Origin: Halobacteriales archaeon SW_5_68_122
Lineage (GTDB): Archaea; Halobacteriota; Halobacteria; Halobacteriales; Haloarculaceae
NCBI GenBank assembly: GCA_003022815.1
Contig: PXSL01000112.1
Span: forward strand, 1 to 8,144
Length of the DNA stretch: 8,144 nucleotides
Direction: 5' to 3'
Part shown: positions 1-6,121 of the stretch, piece by piece
Layout: each line of letters begins with the position of its first letter
Position numbering within the stretch: position 1 is the first letter of the stretch
Translations under genes and position numbers: made by a program
The notes under the pieces: model-generated
Told to the model about the DNA's origin: nothing
Databases searched by the model: none
Seen by the model: the letters and a program-made list of their open reading frames with translations, nothing else

Positions 1-423
1 CCGGGAGAAGGTGCCCTCGAGCTCCTCGATGTCGCCCTCCTCCCACTGGTGCTTCCGGGGGGCGTAGGCCGCGATGTCGGTGTCCAGCTCGCGGGCGACA
101 ACGGTCGCAAGCGGCGTGCCGGCCTTCTCGATGCCGACCGTCAGGTCGACTGATTCGCCCTGCTTGGACAGTAGGTCGGCCATCGCCCGGCCGGCGTAGG
201 CGAGCCGCGAGGAGTCTCTCCCCAGCGCGCTCCAGTCGACGTGGATGTCGGGCGCGCCGGACGGCTCGGGCTCGGTCGTCGTTTTTGCCGTCCCATCGCT
301 GCGCTCGACCAGCCAGCTGGCGGTCTCCCTGGAGACGTTCAGCTCGTCGGCGATTTCGCCCTTCGAGAAGCCGCGTTCCGAGAGCTCCCGGGCGCCCTCG
401 ATGAGGTCGTCAACGTTCTTCAT
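1..423 (-). CDS. gfcR: GfcR, PyrE-like transcriptional activator of sugar catabolism (partial, C-terminus outside window)
   Basis: This reads as the N-terminal 141 residues of GfcR, with the C-terminus running off the left edge. Residues about 18-41 form a helix-turn-helix containing KGEIADELNVSRETASWLV. A linker rich in Thr, Glu and Pro follows, and then a type I phosphoribosyltransferase-like fold begins, with VGIEKAGTPLATVVARE at about residues 96-112. The PRPP-binding loop expected further on is not in the window; family members are about 210 residues, so roughly 70 are missing. From family knowledge, GfcR in Haloferax volcanii is not an enzyme of pyrimidine synthesis but an activator of the semi-phosphorylative Entner-Doudoroff genes and related glucose and galactose genes. 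Its ATG lies inside the end of gdh (14-base overlap), so the two are probably co-transcribed and translationally coupled. That would make the regulator part of the operon it is likely to activate. The identity is well supported by the HTH-PRTase arrangement and the gdh neighbour. Confidence 0.9.
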   Translation of the reverse strand, partial: MKNVDDLIEGARELSERGFSKGEIADELNVSRETASWLVERSDGTAKTTTEPEPSGAPDIHVDWSALGRDSSRLAYAGRAMADLLSKQGESVDLTVGIEKAGTPLATVVARELDTDIAAYAPRKHQWEEGDIEELEGTFSR

Positions 424-1480
424 AGCTGTCGAATTCGACGGCCGTCTTTATGTTCGTTGCCCCCCGGTCGAAGGCCGGCTCGAACGAACGGTGCGGCACG
501 ACGTCGGTGACGAACGACTCGACGAACCGCGCCGGCAGCTCCGCGAGGCGGTCGACGGCGGCCTCGAAGTGGCGCCGCCCGGAGTTGACGCTGCCGACCA
601 GCGCCTTGTTGTGCAGCACGAACTCCTCGTGGAGGCGGCCGCCGTCTATCTCGAACCGCCAGGAGTCCGGGATACCGAGCAGTGCCGCGACGCCGTTGGG
701 CGCCAGGGCCTCGACGCTCTCGAAGGCGTGTCTCGCGTGGCCGGTCGCCTCGTAGACCAGGTCCATCGGCTCGTGGACCCCGGCCACCTCGTCGACCGAC
801 GTCTCCCGGGAGTCGACGTAGGTCGCGCCGAGCTCCTCGATGATGTCGATTGTCGGGTCAGGCCGGTCGCGGCGGCCCAGACAGTAGACTTCCAGCTCCC
901 GGGCCAGCATCGCGACGGTCACGAGTCCGAGCGGCCCGTTGCCGAGCACGAGCGCCGACTCCGGGGTCCACTCGACGGACGAACGGGATGCGAAGGCCAG
1001 CTCCAGGGCCTTCTCGGAGATGCTGATCGGCTCCAGCAGGAAGCCCGACTCGGCGAGTTCCGGCGGCACCGACACGAGGAACTCCGCGGGGCTGGTGAAG
1101 TACTCGCTCATGAAGCCGTGGGCGCCGTCGATGCCCCGCTCCAGCGTGGCCTCCGGCGGGGCCATGTCGGCCTCGCCGCGCTCGAAGTACTCGTTGGTCC
1201 CGTCGGCTGGCGGCCGACGAACCGTTGGGGCAACGACGTCGCCGGCCGAGAAGCGCGTGCCGTTTGGGTCCTCGACGACGCCGACGGCCTCGTGGCCGAG
1301 CACGTGGTAGTCGGCGCCGGCCGGCGGGCTGCCGTGGTTCCCGGCGACGACCTCGTGGTCGGTTCCGTCGACCCCGACCCTGAGGGTGCGCACGAGTGCC
1401 TCCCCCGCCCCGGGTTCGGGTCGCGGCACCTCCAGCAGTCGCGGCTCGTCGCCGCCGCGTTCGATTCCGATGGCGTTCAT
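410..1480 (-). CDS. gdh: Glucose 1-dehydrogenase, zinc-containing medium-chain family
   Basis: The 356-residue product matches the haloarchaeal glucose dehydrogenase family in length and motifs. It oxidises glucose to gluconolactone in the cytoplasm, the first step of the semi-phosphorylative Entner-Doudoroff pathway. The catalytic zinc ligands known from the Haloferax mediterranei enzyme are at the expected positions: Asp38 (VGVDGTDHE), His63-Glu64 (LGHEAVG) and Glu150 (FLLEP). The nucleotide-binding fold follows with GNGPLG at 180-185. GRRDRP at 202-207 sits where arginines select NADP in the Haloferax enzyme, so NADP preference is likely, but this is inference. The ATG at 1480 is supported by an AT-rich box about 28 bases upstream (leaderless pattern) and by the start of homology. 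The stop overlaps the gfcR start by 14 bases. The gene diverges from the HAD gene across 107 bases. Confidence 0.93.
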   Translation of the reverse strand: MNAIGIERGGDEPRLLEVPRPEPGAGEALVRTLRVGVDGTDHEVVAGNHGSPPAGADYHVLGHEAVGVVEDPNGTRFSAGDVVAPTVRRPPADGTNEYFERGEADMAPPEATLERGIDGAHGFMSEYFTSPAEFLVSVPPELAESGFLLEPISISEKALELAFASRSSVEWTPESALVLGNGPLGLVTVAMLARELEVYCLGRRDRPDPTIDIIEELGATYVDSRETSVDEVAGVHEPMDLVYEATGHARHAFESVEALAPNGVAALLGIPDSWRFEIDGGRLHEEFVLHNKALVGSVNSGRRHFEAAVDRLAELPARFVESFVTDVVPHRSFEPAFDRGATNIKTAVEFDSYEER

Positions 1481-1502
1481 ACGAGGGATTCCCCCCAGGT
1501 AG

Positions 1503-1513
1503 AAAAATATTTA
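1503..1513 (-). promoter_or_regulatory. TATA box of the gdh-gfcR operon
   Basis: Read on the minus strand this is TAAATATTTTT, centred about 28 bases upstream of the gdh ATG. This is the spacing expected for a haloarchaeal TATA box driving a leaderless transcript. No Shine-Dalgarno is visible before the ATG. Confidence 0.65.
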
Positions 1514-1530
1514 TCGGTAACCGAGTAAAT
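1514..1530 (-). promoter_or_regulatory. Candidate activator site next to the gdh TATA box
   Basis: An 11-base odd palindrome, TCGGTAACCGA (1514-1524), directly abuts the upstream side of the gdh TATA box. On the minus strand it is preceded by ATTTACTC, giving TTTACTCGGTTACCGA. A closely similar element, TTTACTCATATCCGA, lies in front of kdgA. The position just upstream of the TATA box suits an archaeal activator that recruits TBP/TFB; GfcR or a TrmB-like protein is a natural candidate. The protein that binds is not shown by the sequence. Confidence 0.45.
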
Positions 1531-1560
1531 CTCTCGTATCCGCGGGAGACCGCCACCACC

Positions 1561-1566
1561 TATATG
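1561..1566 (+). promoter_or_regulatory. TATA box of the HAD gene
   Basis: TATATG lies 22-27 bases before the ATG at 1588. This is canonical spacing for leaderless transcription and argues that translation starts at 1588, not at the in-frame ATG at 1564, which lies inside the box. Confidence 0.6.
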
Positions 1567-1587
1567 ACTGCTGCACCTCCTTCGACC

Positions 1588-2757
1588 ATGGAACGATACG
1601 ACCTGCTGTACCGGCTGTACGACGAGTTTGACACGGACACGCTGGGGGACTACCAGGAGTTCGTCGACCTGTTCCCGCCGGTCGACTCCCGGGTGGCTCT
1701 CGACCACTGGGGCGACGCGAGCGAGGAACTGGAGTCCCGGAAGGACGAGATACGGTCGGCGTTCCCCCGCGTCGGCGAGACGTTCGGCTCGCTGGGGGCG
1801 CTGGCCACCCGCGAGCAGGCCTTCACCGGCCTCGACCTGTACACTAAGTACGACCGCGGGGTGAACGTGCTCGTGTTGGACGTCGATGAGACGCTGCGGT
1901 CGGCCGGCAGCACCGACAACGAGATCCCCCGGGAGACGCTGCATCTCCTGACCCGGTTCCACGAGGAGGGCGTCCCCATCGTCATCTGCACTGGGCAGAC
2001 GCTGGAGAACGTCAAGGGCTTTCTCATCCAGGGGCTCGGCAACGAGGTGGTCCACTCGGGGAACGTGAGCATCGTCTACGAGGCCGGCACGGTCTTCGGG
2101 CGCGTCCGCTCGCGGGTCCTCTCGGACGCCCCCGGGACCATCCGGGAGGGGGCCCACCTCCAGGGCAACGAATTCAACGTCACGCTGAAGCCGAACTTCG
2201 AGCACGGCAGCGACCGCGCCCAGACAGTCATCAACAAGGGTCTCGTCTACCTGCTCGACCTCCTGGAGGAGAGCATCGTCGAGGCGATGGGTGTCGACGC
2301 GGACACGGAAGGGTACGCCCGGGCGTACTACGCGGCGGCGGACCCGGAGATACGCGGCGTTCTGGAATCCCGGGGCGCACAGCCGGACGTCACCGAGGAG
2401 GCGGTCCCCGAGGAGCTGCGAGCGGTCCTCGAGCGGATCGACGTCGCCTACTACGAGGCCGACGCCGCCGAGATCGGCTCGCTGGAGCTGAACAAGGTCG
2501 CCGGCGTCGAGGCGGCGCTGTCGGTGCTCGGCATCGACGACCCCTTCGCGCTGGTGATGGGCGATTCGAAGACCGATCTCCGGGTGATGCGGTGGGCCGA
2601 CGAGAACGACGCCGGCATCGGTGCCGCCCCCGAGCACGCCTCCGAGGACGTCCTCGAACACGTCCTCGACACCGACGAGCTGGTATTCGACCGCGGCAAC
2701 GCCGGGGAGATGCTCAGGACCGCCTACGCCATGCGTCGGCTGGCCGGACTCGACTGA
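1588..2757 (+). CDS. HAD-superfamily hydrolase, probable sugar-phosphate phosphatase type
   Basis: The 389-residue protein carries all four HAD motifs. Motif I is LVLDVDETLRS with the nucleophile Asp98 and acid/base Asp100; motif II is VICTGQ with Thr135; motif III is Lys303 in ELNKVAG; motif IV is MGDSKTD with Asp326 and Asp330. This set is typical of magnesium-dependent phosphoaspartate phosphatases. The long insert between motifs II and III (about residues 140-295) could be a cap of the Cof/sucrose-phosphatase type. About 90 residues precede motif I and match no domain I recognise. No signal peptide or membrane segment is seen, so it is cytoplasmic. The start at 1588 fits a TATA box 22-27 bases upstream. 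It diverges from gdh, so a role in sugar-phosphate turnover is plausible, but the substrate cannot be read from the sequence. Its TGA stop is immediately followed by the MITE-like element. Confidence 0.85.
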   Translation: MERYDLLYRLYDEFDTDTLGDYQEFVDLFPPVDSRVALDHWGDASEELESRKDEIRSAFPRVGETFGSLGALATREQAFTGLDLYTKYDRGVNVLVLDVDETLRSAGSTDNEIPRETLHLLTRFHEEGVPIVICTGQTLENVKGFLIQGLGNEVVHSGNVSIVYEAGTVFGRVRSRVLSDAPGTIREGAHLQGNEFNVTLKPNFEHGSDRAQTVINKGLVYLLDLLEESIVEAMGVDADTEGYARAYYAAADPEIRGVLESRGAQPDVTEEAVPEELRAVLERIDVAYYEADAAEIGSLELNKVAGVEAALSVLGIDDPFALVMGDSKTDLRVMRWADENDAGIGAAPEHASEDVLEHVLDTDELVFDRGNAGEMLRTAYAMRRLAGLD

Positions 2758-2864
2758 TACTGCCGGCTGTAATTCTTTCAACATTCCTCGGCGATATCCC
2801 GCTGGACACCGTCCAGAACCCTATCTTCGGGCGGGACTGCTTCACGTAGTTACGGCCGGCAGTA
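2758..2864. mobile_element. MITE-like element with 15-base terminal inverted repeats
   Basis: TACTGCCGGCTGTAA at 2758-2772 is matched by TTACGGCCGGCAGTA at 2850-2864, an inverted repeat with 14 of 15 positions paired. The element is flanked on both sides by TGA (2755-2757 and 2865-2867), which could be a 3-base target duplication. The left TGA is the stop codon of the HAD gene. Inside is a second perfect inverted repeat, CTGGAC-ACC-GTCCAG (2802-2816), and a wider pair TCCCGC/GCGGGA (2797-2802 and 2831-2836). No coding capacity is evident. A TNA-type 3-base duplication is known for the IS1031 group of the IS5 family, so a non-autonomous derivative of such an IS is possible. A regulatory repeat pair or a structured 3' UTR are alternatives. 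No other copy is present in this window. Confidence 0.5.
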
Positions 2865-2893
2865 TGACCGCTCACCGAAAAGAAGCGACGCCC

Positions 2894-2968
2894 TTACGCG
2901 GGCCAGTCGCGGTCGTCATTCTTCTGGCTGTTCTCCAGTCGCTTGATCGGAACGAATGCCGGTACCAT
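2894..2968 (-). CDS. Possible 24-residue small protein
   Basis: A short frame begins with MVPAFVPIKRLENSQ and ends in DDRDWPA, with a hydrophobic start and a charged, acidic tail. Upstream (minus strand) lies an AT-rich stretch with TTACTTATTCG about 24-34 bases before the ATG, which could act as a TATA box for a leaderless mRNA. I do not recognise the protein. The frame is open for about 19 codons further upstream, so this could instead be the C-terminal scrap of a decayed gene. The support is the promoter-like context and the acidic composition only. Confidence 0.3.
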   Translation of the reverse strand: MVPAFVPIKRLENSQKNDDRDWPA

Positions 2969-3351
2969 TGCGTTTAGAATTAACTCGGGAGCGAATAAGT
3001 AAGTTTCGAAACACTTCTTGATACGGGTTCACACGCCAGGGCGATCGGTCGGCCTGCCGGGAGCCCCGATCGGCGAACTCGGTGCGGAGCCCGCCCCGGT
3101 AGCTCCCGGCCACCGCCGCTTTCCGGCCGTGTGCTTCGCCGACCCGTTCGACGATGGCCGTCCTGCTCTCGGACCTAAAGCACTCTGAGGAACGCTGTCG
3201 CTCCCCGATAGTCGGTACGCCGACACGAAATCAGTCGTTGTACGAATACTGTTTGGCCCGGACCGCCGACGCCGGCGGTCGCAAGCGCCGGCCCGACTCC
3301 GCGGCAGAACGGCCTCGAAACGTGGACGCCGGCGGGAGAGACTGGCCGCCG
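2969..3351. other. Stretch without a convincing gene
   Basis: The first 60 bases are AT-rich and look like an intergenic promoter region serving the minus strand. The remainder is GC-rich again but interrupted by stops. The longest minus-strand frame here (TAIVERVGEAHGRKAAV, at about 3104-3154) has no recognisable motif and no promoter. It may be the remains of a gene lost downstream of the MoaD-like pseudogene, but I cannot show this. An 8-base hairpin at 3261-3280 is listed separately. Confidence 0.5.
3261..3280. repeat. Perfect 8-base inverted repeat
   Basis: GACCGCCG-ACGC-CGGCGGTC forms a stem of 8 GC-rich pairs with a 4-base loop, between the end of the MoaD-like gene and unrecognised DNA. 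Neither side has a T-run, so it is not a classical terminator. In DNA this rich in GCC/GGC it may be chance. Confidence 0.35.
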
Positions 3352-3629
3352 TTACTCTCGGTACTCGAACCGGACGGTGTCGCCGTTGCGGACCGGTTCG
3401 GAGGCGATCACGACCGGAGCCGTTCGGCCTCCAGCAGCGCGAACCGAAGGTGGTCGCCCGACCGGTCGGCCCACGCCCGCACCGCGTCGGCGACCGTGCT
3501 TCCCTGCGGGACCCCGACGCGGCCCTGCCGGGCGCCGGCCCGCGCGACCAACGCCCCCGTCAGCTCGATGTCGACGCCGAGTGTCGCCCGTTCCTTCTCG
3601 ACGCCAGTGATGTCCGTGTCAATGCTCAT
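3352..3629 (-). pseudogene. MoaD/ThiS-like beta-grasp protein, frameshifted
   Basis: From the ATG at 3629 the frame reads 73 residues and stops at 3408-3410. The sequence has the pattern of small ubiquitin-like sulfur carriers: a first strand VDIELTGALVARAG, the middle VPQGSTVADAVRAWADR, and HLRFALLEAERLR. The expected last strand is found directly after the stop in the next frame (VIASEPVRNGDTVRFEYRE, ending with TAA at 3352-3354); the GDTVRF part corresponds to the usual GDEVxxxP stretch. Joining the two frames near 3408-3411 gives about 92 residues, normal for the family, so one base has been gained or two lost. Even the joined product ends in YRE and lacks the C-terminal Gly-Gly needed for thiocarboxylate or conjugation chemistry. 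It may therefore be a decayed or non-conjugating relative. A sequencing error is possible. A promoter-like box sits 24-29 bases upstream, divergent from kdgA. Confidence 0.6.
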
Positions 3630-3652
3630 TAACGGAAGTAGTAACGCCACCA

Positions 3653-3658
3653 ACTAAT
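3653..3658 (-). promoter_or_regulatory. TATA-like box of the MoaD-like gene
   Basis: On the minus strand CTATTA lies 24-29 bases before the ATG at 3629, in the AT-rich stretch shared with the kdgA promoter. The shared TTTACTC element begins three bases beyond it, so both divergent promoters could respond to one regulator. Confidence 0.4.
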
Positions 3659-3660
3659 AG

Positions 3661-3678
3661 TTTACTCATATCCGAAAA
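3661..3678 (+). promoter_or_regulatory. Candidate regulator site shared with the gdh promoter
   Basis: TTTACTCATATCCGAAAAA lies 13 or more bases upstream of the kdgA TATA box. It repeats the gdh-promoter element TTTACTC(GGTTA)CCGA(T)AA with one base less between the two conserved halves. Read against the TrmB consensus TACT-N7-8-GAGTA, it matches TACT-N7-GAaaA. The CCGA block is about 11 bases further from the start codon than in gdh, close to one helical turn. Assignment to GfcR or a TrmB-type protein is inference. Confidence 0.45.
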
Positions 3679-3690
3679 ACAAACAGCATC

Positions 3691-3696
3691 CTTATG
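3691..3696 (+). promoter_or_regulatory. TATA-like box of kdgA
   Basis: CTTATG lies 24-29 bases before the kdgA ATG, preceded by an A-rich stretch. The spacing fits a leaderless haloarchaeal transcript, and no Shine-Dalgarno is visible. Confidence 0.5.
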
Positions 3697-3719
3697 CCGT
3701 CGCCGGTCGAACTCGGTCC

Positions 3720-4634
3720 ATGGCAGGAACTGCACCGGAACCCGGGGCCGAGGACCCGCTGGAGCTGGGTGGGGTGGTCCCGCCGACGGTGACGGCCTTC
3801 GACGAAACGGGCGCCGTTGACGAGGCGGCGACGGCCGCACACGCGCGGTTCGTCGTCGAGAACGGCGCAGACGCCGTCTTTCCGCTGGGGACTAACGGCG
3901 AGTTCGCGCTGCTCTCGGAGGCGGAGCGTTGCCGCGTCGTCGAGGCGGTTACCGACGCCGTCTCCGCTCCGGTCATCGCGGGCGTCGGCCACCCGAGCAC
4001 GCGCGAGACGGTGGCCAGCGCCGAGCACGCCCAGCGGGCCGACGCCGACGGCGTCGTCGTCGTCACGCCGTACTACTACCCCCTCGACGGTGACGGGGCG
4101 GTCGCCCACTACGAGGCGGTCGCCGGAGCGGTCGACGTGCCGGTCTACGTCTACCACATCCCGAGCAAGACGGGCAACGAGCTTTCCCTGGAGACGGTCG
4201 GCCGCATCGCCGACATCGACGGCGTCGCCGGCGTCAAGGACTCCTCGAAGGACGTCCCGTGGCTGGCGCAGGCCATCGACGACAACCCCGACCTGACGTT
4301 CCTCGCCGGCTCGGACTCGCTCCTGTTCGCCGGCCTCGAGGTCGGCTGTTCGGGGATGGTCAGCGCCGTCGCCAACGTCTTCCCGGAACTCGTGCGTGAC
4401 CTCTATGCCGCCTACGACGCGGGCGAGGAGCGACGCGCCCAGCGGCTGCAGTCCCGGGTGTTCGACGTCCGGTCGGCACTGAAGCGCGGCCCCTACATGG
4501 CCGGCGTCAAGACCGCGCTGTCGCTACGGAACCCCGGCTTCAACGTCGGCGACCTGCGGGCGCCGCTGCGGACGATGTGCGACGACGACCGGGCCGCCCT
4601 CAAGGCCGACCTCGAGGACCTCGACCTGCTGTGA
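3720..4634 (+). CDS. kdgA: 2-keto-3-deoxy(-6-phospho)gluconate aldolase, DHDPS/NAL family
   Basis: The 304-residue protein is a class I aldolase of the dihydrodipicolinate synthase/N-acetylneuraminate lyase family, a (beta/alpha)8 barrel. The motifs are in order: GVVPPTVTAFD at 18-28, GTNGEF at 57-62, TPYYYP at 116-121, the catalytic Tyr145 in VYVYHIPSKTG, and the Schiff-base Lys173 in GVKDSSKD. The C-terminal helical domain is complete. It would cleave KDPG (or KDG) to pyruvate plus glyceraldehyde 3-phosphate (or glyceraldehyde). The gdh and gfcR neighbours favour this over lysine synthesis. Whether it prefers the phosphorylated substrate cannot be decided by eye; haloarchaea generally use the semi-phosphorylative route. 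The start is supported by a TATA-like box 24-29 bases upstream. Its TGA overlaps the GTG of the following glucosidase by four bases, so it leads an operon with the glucosidases. Confidence 0.87.
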   Translation: MAGTAPEPGAEDPLELGGVVPPTVTAFDETGAVDEAATAAHARFVVENGADAVFPLGTNGEFALLSEAERCRVVEAVTDAVSAPVIAGVGHPSTRETVASAEHAQRADADGVVVVTPYYYPLDGDGAVAHYEAVAGAVDVPVYVYHIPSKTGNELSLETVGRIADIDGVAGVKDSSKDVPWLAQAIDDNPDLTFLAGSDSLLFAGLEVGCSGMVSAVANVFPELVRDLYAAYDAGEERRAQRLQSRVFDVRSALKRGPYMAGVKTALSLRNPGFNVGDLRAPLRTMCDDDRAALKADLEDLDLL

Positions 4635-6121
4635 CCCGCGACCTCTCGGAGGCGGTGGTGTACCAGCTGTACCCCCGTAGCTTCAACGACAGCGACGGCG
4701 ACGGAGTCGGTGACCTGCCGGGTGCCATCGAACGGCTCGACTACGTCGAGTCACTGGACCCGGATGTCGTCTGGCTGAACCCGGTATACGACTCCCCGCA
4801 GGTCGACGCCGGCTACGACGTCCGGGATTACTACGCGGTCGACGACGACTACGGCACGATGGCCGACCTGGAGGAACTGCTCGCTGAGCTCCACGACCGC
4901 GGCATCGGGCTGATCATGGACCTGGTAGTGAATCACACCTCGGACGAGCACGAGTGGTTCCGCCGGTCCCGGCAGAGCGACCCCGCTTTCGCCGACTACT
5001 ACCACTGGGTCGACGGCGACCCCGACGAGCCGCCGAACAACTGGACCTCCGCCTTCGGCGGGCCGGCCTGGAGCTACGACGACGAGCGGGGGGCGTGGTA
5101 CCTCCACCTGTTCGACGAGAAGCAGCCGGACCTGGCTTCCGGATGGACGTCATCAACCTCATCTCCAAGCCGGAGGGCTACCCGGACGGCGAACCGGGCG
5201 GCTGGGTCGGGTCCGAGCAGTTCGTCGACGGTCCGAACGTCCTCGCGTACCTCGAGGAGATGGCCGAGCGAGCGCTCGACCCCCACGACGCCGTCACGGT
5301 CGGCGAGTGCGCCGAGGTGAGCCTTGAGGCCGCAAACGAGTACGTCGGTCCCGACGGGCCGCTGGACACCCTGTTCCACTTCGACCACATGAACCTCGAC
5401 GACCACCCCGAGGCGGGCTGGTGGGGCGTCGACGACTGGGACCTCCGGGAGCTGAAGGCGGTCTTCGACCGCTGGGAGGACGGCCTCGAGGGGCCGAACG
5501 CGGTCTATCTCGGCAACCACGACCAGTCCCGCATCGTCTCCCGGTTCGGCGACGACGGGGCGTACCGCCGCGAGAGCGCAAAACTGCTCGGAACCTTTCT
5601 GCTTTCGATGCCCGGGACGACGTTCTGCTACCAGGGCGACGAACTCGGCATGACCAACTACCCGTGGTCGTCGCTGTCGGAGCTGCGGGACGCGAACGTG
5701 GTGAACCGGGTCGAGCTGGCGCTCGCGGACGGCCGCATCGACCGACTCGCCGAACGCCGGATTCACGGCGGGCGAGCCGTGGCTGCCGGTCAATCCCGAC
5801 TACACCGAGGTCAATGCCGCCGCCACCGACGCCGACCCTGACTCGGTGCTGAACTACTACCGCCGGCTCGTCGAGTTGCGGGACCGCTACCCAGTGCTCG
5901 CCGACGGCAGGTACGTTCCGCTGACGCCGGACCATCCGTCGGTGTGGGCCTACGACCGGGTCGGCGACGACGAGCGGCTCCGGGTCGTCCTCAACTGGAC
6001 CGACGAGGCGACCGACCCTCCGGTCGGCATTACGGGCGAGAATCTCATCGAAAACTACGAGTCGACGGATCGTCTACGGCCGTATGAGGCGCGCATACAT
6101 CAACATGGCAGTGGGTGGTAA
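4631..6121 (+). pseudogene. GH13 alpha-glucosidase, disrupted by two internal deletions
   Basis: This is a copy of the GH13 oligo-1,6-glucosidase/alpha-glucosidase family starting at a GTG that overlaps the kdgA stop (GTGA). Frame one runs from 4631 to about 5133 and contains YQLYPRSF, the calcium loop DSDGDGVGD and region I DLVVNH. At 5133/5134, 73 bases present in the downstream paralogue are missing (the equivalent of NWRNPAVRE through EKGID), which shifts the frame. Homology continues in the next frame with FRMDVIN (nucleophile Asp), TVGECAE (acid/base Glu) and GNHDQSR (region IV Asp). Near 5740-5746 a second gap of about 71 bases, which removes the RDNARTPMQW segment, returns the reading to the first frame. 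That frame continues with SPNAGFTAGEPWLPV to the TAA at 6119-6121. Repaired, the protein would be about 545 residues, normal for the family. As it stands, translation leaves the correct frame after about 168 residues, before all three catalytic residues, so the product should be inactive. Assembly error between paralogues must be excluded. Confidence 0.85.
4649..5133 (+). repeat. Block duplicated in the downstream glucosidase (partner 6153-6637)
   Basis: This segment aligns without any gap to 6153-6637 at a constant offset of 1504 bases. My hand alignment of the translated block gives about 136 identical residues of 162, with long stretches identical or nearly so at the DNA level (for example around 4943-5030 and 5056-5115). 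The part after 5150 diverges much more, and similarity rises again near 5751-5870 (partner near 7403-7522). This is tandem duplication, possibly with later gene conversion. Confidence 0.8.

Noticed and set aside
1396..1587. N-terminal extension of the HAD gene to an upstream ATG
   Set aside because: It would overlap the gdh coding start and both promoters, and the extension is Arg/Pro-rich unlike the acidic protein. The TATA box at 1561 supports the start at 1588.
1477..2784. 435-codon minus-strand frame opposite the HAD gene
   Set aside because: The plus frame carries all four HAD motifs and a promoter; the antisense frame shows no recognisable domain.
3154..3657. 167-codon plus-strand frame
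   Set aside because: It runs opposite the MoaD-like gene and ends in its promoter. It is rich in Arg, Pro and Ser with no motif, which is typical of a shadow frame.
5126..5140. Programmed frameshift in the first glucosidase
   Set aside because: The frame change coincides with loss of 73 bases of conserved sequence relative to the paralogue, so a shift in reading would still give a protein lacking a needed segment. No slippery heptamer is seen.
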